DNA from: Diphasiastrum complanatum
Taxonomy: Eukaryota; Streptophyta; Lycopodiopsida; Lycopodiales; Lycopodiaceae
Length of the DNA: 64,000 nucleotides
Assembly (NCBI GenBank): GCA_029204225.1
Contig: CM055094.1
Location: 32,535,841 to 32,599,840, forward strand
Direction of reading: 5' to 3'
This document shows, in pieces, positions 1-12,649 of the stretch (positions are counted from its first letter, which is position 1; each line of letters opens with the position of its first letter). Position numbers and translations under genes: made by a program. The notes beneath the pieces were generated by a model. That model made no database searches. It saw only the letters and a program-made list of their open reading frames with translations, and was not told the origin of the DNA.

Positions 1-211
1 TGATCTTATTTTCTCATCGTTCCTCACCTGTACACTACATGCTCTCTTTATCTCTCTCTTATCTGCCTACATATCACTGTCCTACTCTCTATCTCACTCT
101 CACTTGCTTGTGCTTCCTTGCCTCTTATCTCACCTTCTTTACATGTGCGCTACCTAAGAATCCATATCTATCTACTATTTTTTTGCTTGCAACTAACCCT
201 CTCTTCCTCAC

Positions 212-217
<6 letters not shown>

Positions 218-270
<53 letters not shown>
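218..270. repeat. (CT)n microsatellite
   Basis: An uninterrupted CT dinucleotide run lies inside a generally pyrimidine-rich first 470 bases. Open frames across it on both strands are Ser/Leu or Arg/Glu repeats produced by the microsatellite and are not genes. Confidence 0.97.
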
Positions 271-271
<1 letters not shown>

Positions 272-540
272 CTTTGCCATTCCTTCTCTAGGGCTACTGT
301 TTCTGCTCCTCTCTTTGAATCCCTTTTCTCTCTTCGTCTTTGTCAACGAACTCTCTCCCTATTCTGCCTGCAACTCTCCCTCTCTCCATATCTTTCTCTA
401 TCTCTCTTCTCTCCATACCCTCTCTATCTCTTCTCTTCAACGACCTCTCTCCCTTTCGATTGACTTTCTTGGAAATGTGAAGAAGACGATCTGGTGAAAA
501 AGCTAGAAATCGGCAATTTGTGAAGTGGAACCTATGTCTA

Positions 541-1198
541 AAAAAATTCACAAGGGGATTCAAAAAGTCAAGACCTACTAAAGACTTGACTTTAGCTGGA
601 AGACAACTCCTTGAAACTTAAGTTAGGTTTGAAGAATTGAGGTGGAATTCTTTGTTTAACTCTGATTTTTATTCATGTTTTAAGTAATTTTATAAGACAT
701 ACAGATGATTTTGATTTCAAAAGTCGAGCACAAGTTATCATGTGTGTTGTTACAATGATCCTAAATAGAACTTTATAAAGAATATCTATACATAATAACT
801 TATCACTATAGTTAAAAGATGAATACATACTTTATGGTCTGCAGTAAAATCTACTATTTTATAGTCTATATTAATTTACAAATTTACAATTTGCAGTAAA
901 GTACAGTCAATACAGAGAAATGTTAGATTCTGTTTGAATTTAGAATATTTTATATGCTTTAAAAATGGATGAATTTGCTATGAATCTTTGAATTATTATG
1001 ACTTACCAATTCGTAACTCCGATCTTGGTGATTAAAAAAGGTAAATTGATCTTCACAATGCCTAGAATTCGATGGGATTGAGTAATATTGCCATGAAAAT
1101 TTTAGTTCACATGATTTGCAAATTCTAATAACTTCTAATGAAATGCAACTATTGCACCATTGAAAAACATGGTAAAGCTCTCAATTGAAATGTGTGGG

Positions 1199-1200
<2 letters not shown>
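541..1200. other. AT-rich intergenic stretch
   Basis: I see no coding frame, LTR edge, primer-binding site or RNA gene here. Confidence 0.6.
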
Positions 1201-1252
<52 letters not shown>

Positions 1253-1290
1253 ACACACACACACACACACATGCACACACACAATGACAG

Positions 1291-1348
<58 letters not shown>
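1201..1348. repeat. Compound (CT)n/(CA)n microsatellite
   Basis: Alternating blocks: CT about 1201-1250, AC about 1251-1272, CT about 1291-1314, then CA to 1348. Open frames over it are artefacts of the repeat. Confidence 0.97.
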
Positions 1349-1350
<2 letters not shown>

Positions 1351-1483
1351 CATCGGTTGCCCGCCATCGGCGGCCACACTTCAGCCACGTACATACACGC
1401 ACATGCATGTGCCGCCCGTCAACGACCATCGGCTTTCCTCCTAAACCATCACTGCTCGCTCGTCAACGATGGGCACTCTTTAC

Positions 1484-1485
<2 letters not shown>

Positions 1486-1541
<56 letters not shown>
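1486..1541. repeat. (TG)n(TA)n microsatellite
   Basis: A short TG run passes directly into a TA run with one TG interruption. Confidence 0.95.
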
Positions 1542-1544
1542 CAT

Positions 1545-2218
1545 AGTTGCAGGGAATCGCAAATCGCTGCAGTGAATCACAATTCTGTTTTGTTTTTTTT
1601 TACTTCCCAGAAATTTTGTTGGACCTGAAATAATTTTTACTACTGGGTTTATCCCCCTTACCACAAGCATCAAGAACATACTGCACAACCAAAAATAATA
1701 TCTCGATCAGAGTTGCCATTCTAAAGTTGACAACAACAAGATTGTTAAAATATCAATCCTGAGAAAAGGAAACTTGATGGAGTACCCTGGCAAGAAATGT
1801 AAGAGGCTTAAATACTAGTTAGACTTCCAATAATAGCCACAACCATTTCCTTTTTGTTTTTGCCCATTTTGGGCTAGCTAAATTGCAACATCTCCTAAAT
1901 AAAATTACAGCTACTTGATGCTTTTTATAGTTTCATAGCTCGTAGAAAGGGTAAAACTCATAAAGCCATTCAAGCTATGTTTCAATGTTTTGAATATACC
2001 AAAGGATGAGAAACAGATGCGAGCTTGTCAAAAATTAAAGTATACCATTTATGAGAAAAACTTTTAGTGCCAAGTGATTTGATTCCTAACACTATTGTAC
2101 GGTGCATCAACCACAAAGACGAGTTCTGTGCCAACCTATTGACCATCTAATTGCATAAGTCCATCTAGGAGATATTTATTTAGCTCTATCAAGTCTATAT
2201 TTAGCATTGAGCTATGAG
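1545..2218. other. AT-rich intergenic stretch
   Basis: No coding, LTR or structural-RNA signal is recognised between the TA microsatellite and the telomere-like tract. Confidence 0.55.
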
Positions 2219-2238
2219 CCCTAAACCCTAAACCCTAA
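2219..2238. repeat. Interstitial plant-type telomere-like tract (CCCTAAA)n
   Basis: Nearly three direct copies of CCCTAAA, the complement of the common plant telomere unit TTTAGGG, followed by a degenerate piece (CCCCTAAACCC) near 2250. Too short to be a telomere. It could be a captured telomere scrap or a promoter telo-box, but no gene follows it. Confidence 0.8.
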
Positions 2239-2366
2239 TTGCCCCAACCCCTAAACCCGAAACAACGTTTTGCTTGAAACTTGCAAATCATTGGTTTTTT
2301 GGCCAGCAATTCGTGATTCGGATCGAGATCCGATTTGCAATTCGTGAATCGCCAGTGTGTGTATGC

Positions 2367-3220
<854 letters not shown>

Positions 3221-3904
3221 TGTGAAGAATTGTAAAAGTTATCTATCTAGGATCTTGAGTTTTGGGGGTGCTAGGCTACATGCACTTCCATGTACACTTG
3301 TAAATATGTGATTTGAGCAAATTATGATCTAGATTAGCTCGAGTTAGTGTAGGTTGCTTACACTTGGCATGATGGTAGACAGAGTAAGGACTGCACCTCA
3401 TCATGTTATTTTGCCATGTGGACCAATAGGAGCAAGAGGTGTACCAAAATAGTCCAATCATAGTAAGAGGTGATTAGAGAGTGGTCCAATCATTGTAAGA
3501 GGTGATTTGAGAGTGGTGCTATGTTTCCATCTATCTTGGATCTCGAGCCACTCTATGTGAGAGTGAGAGCTTGCATTGACACTAAGTTTTTTGATGAGAG
3601 TTGAACTCCAACACTTAGAAATTTTTTGATGTTCTATCTCTACCCGAGAACAAATGCTACGTAATTCTCTCTCTACCTGAGAGCAGCAAGTTTTTATACT
3701 TAGTTTTTTTTCATCAAGTGTTCTTACTATGTGAATGATAGTTTTTGGATGGTAGAGAGAATGCATGCTTGTGTGCTCTTGCCTTGATATTGTCAAGCTA
3801 GATTGTTTGCATCAATCAAGAGATAGATTCATGTGCAATTACACACACTTTAGAAGATTAATCACATTGTTTTGGATGTCTCCACATGTGTGAAAATGTT
3901 GACA
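3221..3904 (+). repeat. Copia D 5' LTR
   Basis: Starts TGTGAAGAATTG and ends just before the PBS. It shares short phrases with the copia B and C LTRs, such as CTCTACCCGAGA and a CACATGTGTGA-type motif near the end, showing one family of related LTRs. Confidence 0.85.
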
Positions 3905-3917
3905 TGGTATCAGAGCT
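3905..3917 (+). promoter_or_regulatory. Primer-binding site, copia D
   Basis: TGGTATCAGAGCT directly follows the LTR and is complementary to the 3' end of plant initiator-Met tRNA, the usual primer for copia minus-strand DNA synthesis. Confidence 0.9.
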
Positions 3918-4567
3918 AACCTAAGGATGATTTGCATGCATCAAGCTTGATGAAAAATTGCTTGAAAAACTCGAATTTCAGAGCATACTAGGATCTCGAT
4001 AGCAATCTAAGGTATTTTTGGATCAAGAGGGATCAAAATGACATTGATTTGATCCATGTTGGATACTGTACGGAATGTTATGCTTAGACACATGTGAGAT
4101 CACTTAACTTTGAATGGTTGGTGTTTCTCCAAGGTAGATCCAAATCTAATGTATGATTGCTTGTTGGAAAGCTAGTGAAGCTAGTTTGTGATGCAATTGA
4201 TTTCAAGTCAAATGGAGTTGTGTTGAGAGAGTTATTGGCATTCAAATGAAGGTAGGTAGGTCACCCAACTAGGTTGGACATGCCAACAAAGGCTCACATC
4301 TAGCTTAGATCATCAAAAGTTGTTTTTGAGTAGTTTGTGATGTCTTTGAGTGCTTGTAGAGGGAGTTGGCTCAAAATCTTGGAGTTCTTCATCCTTGGAG
4401 TCTAGATTGAGGGAGATTGACATTGCTTGTGAGATTGATCTCACAAAGAAGTTGCAATATCTCAATTTGGAATTGGATTTTGACATCATTATTAGTTCTT
4501 TGTTTGAGAGAGAAGCAACACCATTATTTGTTTTTGATCCATTACAAAATCAATTTCTCAAGTGAAT

Positions 4568-4842
4568 ATGGCCTCCATGGGTTCCCTGCTCTTGGAGTAA
4601 GGAGAGAGATTTACCACCTCCAATTATGCCATTTGGAAGGTGAGGTTGGAGTCGATTTTGGTCCTCCAAGATGTGATGGACATAGTGTTAGGACTTGAAT
4701 GCTTCAAGAAGTCCAAAAATACAAGAAAAAGGCAATGATGGCCCTACATTGTATCAAAATGAATGTGTCAAATGAAGTGTTGAGGGAGATTAGCCCATGC
4801 ACCTCGGTCAAGGAGGCTTGAGACACCCTTAAAGTCATTTTA
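4568..4842 (+). pseudogene. Copia D gag, 5' fragment
   Basis: Start of a copia Gag, the nucleocapsid precursor that packages element RNA. The ATG-proximal phrase, the NYAIW-type phrase and the later KMNVSNEVLREI phrase match the gag of copia B. Several stops and frame changes occur: a TAA soon after the ATG, a TGA where the related copy has an acidic stretch, and another TGA near 4820. After about 4842 the sequence no longer resembles copia. It cannot make Gag. Confidence 0.82.
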
Positions 4843-5556
4843 GTGAGTTGGGTAATAGCGAATACTTCTATTGGGGAGAACAAGAACAACATTCATTTAA
4901 CAATCTTGTTCGATCTATGGATATTGCGGGAAATATATTGATAGATATTTTCAATGATATCTATATAGATGATGATTAAAGATCTCTATGTTAGAGATTG
5001 CTTGTGATGAATGACTTCAACCCATAGACCATTACGACTTTACTTGAGAATATGCTTTCCTTCAGCAGAAATCTCTTTTTATTCTCAGGAGTTATTTAAT
5101 ATAAGAGCTAATTCTATGCATCTTGGTGATCCAAGGAAGTTTGATCTAAAACTTACCTTTTTCTTTGAAAGACGACCTTTCCGCATAATAGCTCAAATAT
5201 ACATGTTCGGTACTTGGCGTACTTCGAAATCTCAGGAATTTAATAGTTACAATCTATAAACATTAGTTAAGTCAATGAACAAAAAAAGTTGGAATTTTTA
5301 AAATTTACTATACTATGATTAAAATATTTTGATGATGTTGGACGAATGATATTAAGTGACAATATTGGTGAATTCTTGGAAGGAACTTTGATATGATGAT
5401 TGAGTAGAGTAGAATCTAGTAATCAGTGATGTTGATTAAGGTATAGTGTTGGACAGAGAGGTGTAGGTGTGAAGCCTAGCCCCACCATCCTAACCTTGAG
5501 GTGTTATTTTGAAGTAGACGGGAAGTCACTCAAAGCAAACCACATGAATGTCTTGA
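4843..5556. other. Unassigned stretch between copia D and gypsy gag
   Basis: AT-rich, with no reading frame I recognise. The last 100-200 bases before 5557 could be leader of the gypsy element, but no LTR or primer site is identifiable. Confidence 0.4.
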
Positions 5557-7575
5557 ATGAGTGATACTCAGTTCGACAAACAAAGAGAAGAGAGAGATCG
5601 AAGAGCTCAAGAAGGAGCTTGGAGAAAAGAAATATTTGAGAAGCTAGCTAGAGAGAATAGAGAAATTATAAACAGCATAAGTGAACCAATAACAAAAGAA
5701 AGAGCATTCTCACCAGATAAGACATCATCAATAAAGGATTCAAATAAGATCATAGAAAACTCAAAAATAATGAATGAAGAAAGTGCCAATCTGCCCAGCT
5801 TTAATGGAAATGAAGATGAAGATGCAGATCTACATATTCAAAGATTCATGAATGTGTGTAGACAAAATTATGAAGAAGAAGATGATGATATGTTTAGATT
5901 ATTTCCAATAACATTGGATAATCTTGCTCTTGAATGGTATTATGTATTGAATCAAAAGAAAATTTGCAATTGGACAAAATTTAAAACAAGCTTCTTGGAT
6001 AGATTTAGAAGATGGATTTACTTTTCTGATATTATCAAGTTACTAAATGAAATAAAATTGAAACAAAATGAACCTATCAAAAGCTTTGTTGATAGAATCA
6101 ATTGTTTGGCTAAAAGATTAAGTGAAAGACTAGGAGAAGAGTTTTTCTTATCTTGGTTTATATCAGGTTTGCCTGATGACATGGAATATGGTATTCTCTC
6201 AAAAGTTCCTAAGACTTTTGAGGAAGCTATCTCAAGGGCAGTTGTTATAGAACATGCTGATAAGATGATGACTGAAACAGAAGAACTTGATAAGAAGAGT
6301 TGGATAGATAGATCCTTGGATGAATTTGATGTAGGAATCTCTTCCTACTATGTTACAATATCATCTATTTCTAAAATTCTTACTAAAAATGAATCTTGTT
6401 ATTCTGATGATCCTATTCAAACAAATCAGCTTTTTAAAATTAAAGAAAATATTATGGTGCAAGAAGGATGTAGTAAAATTTTTTAATATGACTATAAGAT
6501 TGATCAATCAAATGAAATTACTGCTGTGATTGAAGAAAGCAATTGTTGTGAAGATACTCAAGATGTGGTGCATTCCATTGATGTCTACCCGGAACTGATG
6601 AAGTCTTTATATAACGATAATGAAAAACTAGAAAATATATATGATGCTATAATTGATAAATATGCTATTGAGGAATTAGAACAAGAAGGTCAATCAAATT
6701 TGGTTGATTCTAACTTGTTCCAAAGTCAATGTCTTTTGAAGGAAGTAATGATATCAAATGACATATATATATCACACAACCTGAAAGTCAAATATTACCA
6801 TTATCAGAGAATGATCAAGAAATTGATGATAGTTTGGTTGGAGTAGAAGAATTCATAAAGGAAATCATTACTTCCAATATGAGTGACATTGATGAAAAGT
6901 TTCAAGGTCAAAATATAACTTCCATTCTTCCCAAGGAAAAAAATGATGACCCATCTGATTCAAAGAAAGATCAAAAGGATTTATCATCTAAGATGGATGA
7001 GTTACAAGTTTTTCATGAATATGAGGAAGAGTTAATGCTAAGAGAATTAGAATTATCCAAGTTGGATCACTCATCTTTGAAGCTGATTAATAATGAGTTA
7101 TATGAAAAAGCTAATGTGAAAAACCAGAATGAAAGAGAAATGGAATATTCTAAAAAAATAAATTCAATATACGATAATGAGATTTGTACCAAGAATACAA
7201 ATGAACATGTTCTTCAAGAGTTCAGCCATTGGAATAATGACTATGTTAATTCATTATATGGTACAAATATTGAAATATCAATCGATGATAAATTAGTGTT
7301 TACACTTGTGGATCAAAATGTTATATATGATAAATTGATCAATGACCTATCTACTAAAAAAGAACTGAATGAAGATATTTTTAATAAATATATGGTAAAT
7401 GAATCTTTGGATGTATTACCATATCAATATAGTATTATGTTATCATTTATAATTATAATACTCTATCAAAATTTTATGAACTCAGAAAAATATAACTACA
7501 TACGAGTATTAAAACCTCTAACTGACGAAATACTAAGTAAGCACGATAAGAGGTGGAGAAGTGATTATAACTACA
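5557..7575 (+). pseudogene. Ty3/gypsy gag relic with long acidic extension
   Basis: The first 309 codons have the retrotransposon Gag layout: a charged N-terminus, then a capsid-like block with phrases such as LPSFNGNEDED, HIQRFMNVC, LALEWYY and FKTSFLDRFR. Gypsy Gag assembles the cytoplasmic particle. A TAA at 6484 interrupts the frame, which resumes to about 6775; a one-base frame change then moves to a Glu/Asp/Lys/Asn-rich extension running to about 7575. No zinc knuckle, protease or RT follows, because the sequence switches abruptly to a copia RT at about 7576. The long acidic linker with so few breaks suggests a fairly young relic of an unusual gag. Confidence 0.75.
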
Positions 7576-8514
7576 AAAGAGACCTGTTCTCAGAATTTGA
7601 CATGACTGATCTGGGTGAAGCTCACTTTTGTCTTGGAATTCAAATCCACAGAGACAGAGCAAATTGACTGATTTACATCACTCAACAAAGGTATCTTCAT
7701 AATGTTCTTAATAGATACAATTTGATGAATTGTAAATTAGCTCACTCAACAAGGATCCAGGCCTGCATTTGTCAAAGGACCAATGTCCCCAGACAAAGCA
7801 GGAAGAAGAGCAGATGAGAGAATACCCGTATCGATCGATACTCGGATCTCTCATGTACGCAATGGTCTGTACAAGGCCAGATATCTCTTTTGTTGTCAGC
7901 TCACTCAGCCAATACATGGCTAATCTTGGAATTACCCATTGGAAGGCTCTTCTGCGAGTCATGAGATATATTCGAGCTACCATGGACCAGTGCATCTGCT
8001 ATGGAGATGTCAGCAACGACAATCTTCATCATCTCCATGGATATTCTGATGCAAGCTGGGGAGGAGATGCAGACCATCGTAAGTCCACATCTAGATTTGC
8101 ATTTTTCTTCAATGGCGGTCCTTTTTCGTGGAACAGTTGTAAGCAATCCTCTATCGCACTTTCTTCTACTGAAGCATAATATATTGTTGCTTCTCAATCT
8201 ATTAAGAAAGCGTTTTGGTTGAAAAATTTGTTGTCAGACATCAATTTGTGTCAGTACAGTCTACAATTTTGTTTTGTGATAACTAAAGTGCTATTGTCTT
8301 ATCAGCCAACCCTAGATTTCATTCTAGGAATAAGCACATTGAGATAAGATATCACTACATCAGGGGCAAGGTTCTTAACAGAGAGGTGAGCTCGACGTAT
8401 TGCAGAACGTAGGAAATGGTTGCAGACATTTTTACGAAAGCACTCAGTGTTAATGCACACAACAGATTTTGTGCATTGCTAAGTCTGAAGATCAAGGCAT
8501 TCACGGATCTAGAT
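7576..8514 (+). pseudogene. Copia N reverse transcriptase C-terminus and RNase H
   Basis: Begins inside copia RT at an EFDMTDLGEAHF-type phrase (thumb region) and runs through the SLMYAMVCTRPDI block, the RNase H block (GYSDASWGGD, SSTEA) and the terminal ADIFTKAL phrase. RNase H removes the RNA template during reverse transcription. Stops and frame changes are present, including a stop near 7665 and a TAA after SSTEA at about 8178. The catalytic RT core, integrase and gag are absent because the element is truncated at the junction with the gypsy relic. It ends just before a polypurine tract, as expected for copia. Confidence 0.87.
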
Positions 8515-8524
8515 AAAGGGGGGG
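8515..8524 (+). promoter_or_regulatory. Polypurine tract, copia N
   Basis: AAAGGGGGGG immediately precedes TGTTAAATTT, the start of the 3' LTR. The tract primes plus-strand DNA synthesis. Confidence 0.85.
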
Positions 8525-9300
8525 TGTTAAATTTACTCCTCCTACTCCTAAATCCCAATTTTAATCTGCCTCCATTTATGCTGCATATTTTTCTAACGTT
8601 GTCACGCAGTCTGTATTTTCTACATGCGACTTCGCACAGACGAAGAAAAGACAAATAAATTCGACACTGTGTTTTTACACAGGTCATGGTGACAAGCGAA
8701 AAAGGGACATTACCTTACTGAATGCCAAAGGTGCCCTAACAGATAAGGCACCCTGTAAATCTCATCCTAAGGCCATTCGTAAGAGTGACGCACTTTTTGC
8801 ATCATCACCAACGTTCACTTCAGCACTGGTTGACGTCGCACTCTTTTTACGCTCACCCCATGCAGCTGCGCTAACAAATTGGACAACAATTGTAGCCACC
8901 CACGATCTCCTATAGACAGCACATCCATTTTGTACTTTCGCATCTGCACACCTGTAATATTATGTATATATATTGGATACCATCTGCGTAGCTTCGTAGG
9001 GCACGCGGTTTTGTCCGCTATTGTATTGTGCTCTGCCACATTATTAACTTGTATACATGATATACTTAATCTGATACAACTCTTTGTTCTGCATTTAGAT
9101 CTGTGTTAATATTGCTATGCTTGTTCTTCATTTTGTCTGATCTTTCTAGTTGCTTTTTCTGGTAATAGATGATCAACTTTTAGTCTTGTCTTTCGTGAAT
9201 AATTCGCGACTAATTATCAGTCGAGCACAGTCTAGCTCTTTGCGAATCATTCGCGACAGATAATTTGTCTTGCAAGTCGTGATAAATTATTCATCTAGCG
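8525..9300 (+). repeat. Copia N 3' LTR (right edge uncertain)
   Basis: Begins TGTTAAATTTACTCC directly after the polypurine tract. It is less AT-rich than its surroundings and has a TATA-like tract (TATGTATATATATTGG) near 8963-8978. No 5' partner lies in the window, so the right edge is a guess. Confidence 0.6.
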
Positions 9301-10462
9301 CTTCATCCATTACATGTTTGGCTACATAATCTAGAATGACTATGATTTTTATCACTAAAGTTCTCTTCATTCAAATAGGCGTAGTCATGCTTACGGAGAG
9401 TCAAATAATTCATTCCGCTGCGCACGAACATTTTCTGTTCGAGTTCGCTTCTCGTTCATTTCTTGTTCTTGTTCATGATTTATTCTTCCTCCCTCTCTCC
9501 CAACAGTAACTTGACTTTGGAGTTTTCTATTATTTTATTCTATTTAGGCCCCAAGTCTTTATTCAAGTTCTACCTAGCCATTTTGCGTGCTCATTGGGTT
9601 GGGCTTACACATGCAGGATGCCAGTGCCCTTGCTCTTATTATTCTAACTGTATAATGTACCGTGGGGAGGCCCACTAGGTAAGGCTTAGCCAACAATATT
9701 TTAAGTGGTAGGACCCACCTATTTATTTGTGTATAAGAAATATCCACAACATTATATCAGCTTTTTGTCATGCATGGTAATAAGATAAAGTGAGTGAGTG
9801 TGTGTGTGTGTGTGTGTACTCTGATCCATGCTTTTGTTTTTCTGTAGTACCAGTTTCTAATGCCAAGGAACTAAGCATTGCTCACTATTTGGAATTTAAC
9901 TTATTCGAATTCTTTAATAGTTAGCTTTCATTCAGTTGCTTAGTATTCTAAAATGAAATACCAGATGGATTCACCTAATATAATGGAAATCCAAAGTTAG
10001 TTTTATCTACATATTGATCTTGAGTTGATTAAAAAAGTTCATAAAATAAATGTTACAAAACAAAGGAGCAAGATGAAGTATAACGATGTTTTAGATTCTA
10101 AATATAGAATATTCTATTAAAGAGATAAGTGAGTTGACAACAATAAAAGAAGTCAAGAATTTTTTTATCACATTTATCACTAAGAACAAAAACTAAAAAA
10201 TAATAATTGAAAAGATCTATAAAAAAAAAAAAGAGTAAATAAAGACAACAAAAAGTAAAGATCTTGAATTACATGACTTAAAGAGAAAAAGTAAAATCCC
10301 AAAACTTGAGAGCATATCCAAGAAACTATGACAATAAGTGACAATAATGAATCATTATTTTTATAAATTATTCTCTTTTCCATTCTTATATAAATGATCA
10401 ATCTTCACAATGCACTCATTTATAGTACAAAAAAGAGATATTTATCTTAAATTTAGTGTATT
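9301..10462. other. AT-rich intergenic stretch with a GT microsatellite
   Basis: A (GT)n run lies at about 9790-9818. The rest, especially 9900-10,460, is AT-rich with poly-A tracts and no recognised gene. Confidence 0.5.
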
Positions 10463-10467
10463 TTTAG

Positions 10468-11112
10468 TATGAAAGTTTGTAAAAGTTATCTATGTTGAGT
10501 TAGGGGTACTTAAACTTTTTTAGACCTCATAACACATGTTAGTAGGTGATAGGGCCAAATCTGGAGTGTGATGTAGCTTGAGCTAGCTTAGGCTTTCTAC
10601 ATTTGTCATGATGAGAGTGGATGAGTGACACTTTCCTATGTGTTGGCATGAGATCAAGAGACCAATCAAAAGAGAGAAATCCATGAAATTGGTCCAATCA
10701 AGTTTGAGGGCCCATATGTCACTAAGCCAATCAGATTAGGAGGAGGAAAAGAAGGGGTCCAATCACGTTTCACTCCTCTCCACCTCGAGTTGCTACTAGT
10801 ATGAGAGATAGATCAACTCCATAATTAGATTTTTGGAGATCTTGAGAGTTTCTACATTTGGGATTTTCTTTGCTTTCTCTCTCTACTCGAGAGCATGTAC
10901 TTAGATTCTCTCTCTACCCGAGAACAAGCCTTTTCTATACTTAGTTTTTTTTCATCATGATTTTTTGACATGTGTGAATGTACTTTGGTGAATGATTTAT
11001 GCACATTTCTTGCCTTAGATTTGTGAGATAGATCTTGAAATTTATCTATAGGTTGATTTTTGTGCAATCACCCACATCTTAGGAGAACAATCACACGTGT
11101 GAGAACTTCACA
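10468..11112 (+). repeat. Copia C 5' LTR
   Basis: Starts TATGAAAGTTTG, a diverged form of the family start TGTGAAGAAT, and ends TTCACA before the PBS. It shares the CTCTACCCGAGA phrase with copia D and B. Confidence 0.85.
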
Positions 11113-11125
11113 TGGTATCAGTGCC
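11113..11125 (+). promoter_or_regulatory. Primer-binding site, copia C
   Basis: TGGTATCAGTGCC abuts the LTR. It differs by one base from the usual initiator-Met tRNA complement (TGGTATCAGAGCC). Confidence 0.85.
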
Positions 11126-11808
11126 CACCCAAGTCATGCATACATGAAGACTGATGAAAAATTTGGCTTGAAATCTAGATCTAGAGAGTGTAGTTGCTAT
11201 CTTTGTGATTTTTGTATCAAGAGGGGTCCAAAACACATTGATTGGATCCAGCCTAGTACTACACAGAATTCAGTGCTTAGACACGTGTGAATATCAGTCC
11301 ACTTTGATCAAGTGGTTCTCCTTCAAGAGTGATCAAAATTTGGTGCTTGATAGCTTGCTAGAAAGTAGTAGAGTCTAGATTGTGTTGCAATTGCTTTCAC
11401 TCAATTATAACCATTTGAATCAATGTGGGTAGGGCACCCAACCTAGTTGGACACACCAAGATTGACCCATATCTAGCTTGTCTGATCCAAAAACTCAAGA
11501 AAAAGCTTGCCAAGCTTGTCTATCTGAGATCTAGACAATTTTTTGAGGTCATAGCCAAATAGTTTCATGCAAATCATTTGTATTTGAGTCTTTTGTGGAT
11601 GCTTTGAGTGTTGACCCAAATTTTGTTCTTTCTTCATCTTTGATTGAAAGCTTGATCTAGTTTGAGAGAGATTGGTAGAGCTAGTGAGAGAGATCTCACA
11701 CTAAGTGCAAGATCTAAAATTGGAGTTGGTAGCACACCATTATTGAATCCATTATGGAGAGAGAAGCAACACTTTTTAATTCATTACAAGACATCTTCTC
11801 AAGTTTTC

Positions 11809-12171
11809 ATGGCTTCCTTGGGGTCCTTTCTCTTGGAGTCTCCAAGAGAGATTAACCACCTCCCATTACTCTATTTAGAAGGTGATAATGGAGTCAATTT
11901 TGATCGTCCAAGATGTGATGAATATTGTCCTTGGACTTGAGGAGGAGCCTCAATTGCTTCAAAAAGTCCAAAGGTTCAAGAAAAGAGCTAGAATGGCTCT
12001 TTACTATATAAAGATGAATGTCTGAAATGAAGTGTTGAGAGAAATCAGTGCTTGCACCTCGGCCAAGGAGGCTTGGTGCTTGCACCTCGTCCAAGGAGGC
12101 TTGGGACACACTCAAAGCCATATATAAGGCCAAGAACACCTCTAGACTACTCACACTAAGAAACCAAAATT
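11809..12171 (+). pseudogene. Copia C gag, 5' fragment
   Basis: The first part of a copia Gag, recognisable from the start phrase and the KARMALYYIKMNV-type phrase. Breaks include a TAG near 11,878, a TGA near 11,938 and a TGA in the KMNV region. It contains a 28-bp direct duplication (12,049-12,076 and 12,077-12,104) that shifts the frame. The fragment ends at 12,171 at the deletion joint with the 3' LTR. Confidence 0.85.
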
Positions 12172-12529
12172 CCACCTCGAGTTGCTACTAGTATGAGTGA
12201 TAGATCAATTCCATACTTAGTTTTTTGGAGATCTTGAGAATTTCTACACTAGATTTTTCTTGCTTTCTCTCTCTACCCGAGAGCATGTACTTGGATTCTC
12301 TCTACATGAGAGAAAGCCTTTTCTATACTTATTTTTTTCATCATCATGAGTTGCCCACACGTGTGAATGTACTTTGGTGAATGAATTATGCATGTTTCTA
12401 TGTGCTCTTTCCTTAGATTTGTGAGGTAGATCTTGAAACCAGTCTATAGCTTGATCTCTGTGCAATCACCCACATCTTAGGAGATCAATCACACATTTAA
12501 GGTGTCCTCACACATGTGTCAACTTCACA
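12172..12529 (+). repeat. Copia C 3' LTR, 5'-truncated
   Basis: Matches the second half of the 5' LTR from CCACCTCGAGTTGC (10,780 there) to the end TTCACA. The joint with gag falls at a short shared TCCA, consistent with a microhomology-mediated deletion. Confidence 0.88.
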
Positions 12530-12649
12530 TTTAGTTCTTTGAGATTAAATAGATAAGAAGCATTTTTGTCTTGTGTATTAAAAAAGAAGTAGAAACTCTA
12601 TTTACAAGCATAATCTCATAAATTCACTTATAAGCAAAGGCATGTTTAG

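Larger units (their letters stand above)
3221..4842 (+). mobile_element. Truncated Ty1/copia element D (5' LTR, PBS, leader, partial gag)
   Basis: The 5' end of a copia element: an LTR beginning TGTGAAGAAT and ending GACA, an adjacent initiator-Met tRNA primer site, about 650 bp of leader and a broken gag start. Similarity to copia gag stops near 4842; the rest of the element and the 3' LTR are missing, so no target duplication can be read. Its LTR start and gag resemble copia B and C in this window. Confidence 0.88.
10468..12529 (+). mobile_element. Internally deleted copia element C with TTTAG target duplication
   Basis: Order: 5' LTR 10,468-11,112, PBS, leader, partial gag, then a 3' LTR lacking its first part. 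TTTAG at 10,463-10,467 and again at 12,530-12,534 is the 5-bp target duplication. Everything between the first third of gag and the middle of the 3' LTR has been deleted, about 4 kb if the element once matched copia B. It has no coding capacity. Confidence 0.9.

Noticed and set aside
39-563. Long open frames on both strands over the CT-rich start
   Set aside because: Ser/Leu and Arg/Glu repeats produced by the dinucleotide run; no coding pattern outside it.
1149-1628. Open frames rich in Thr/His or Cys/Val
   Set aside because: Products of CT/CA microsatellites.
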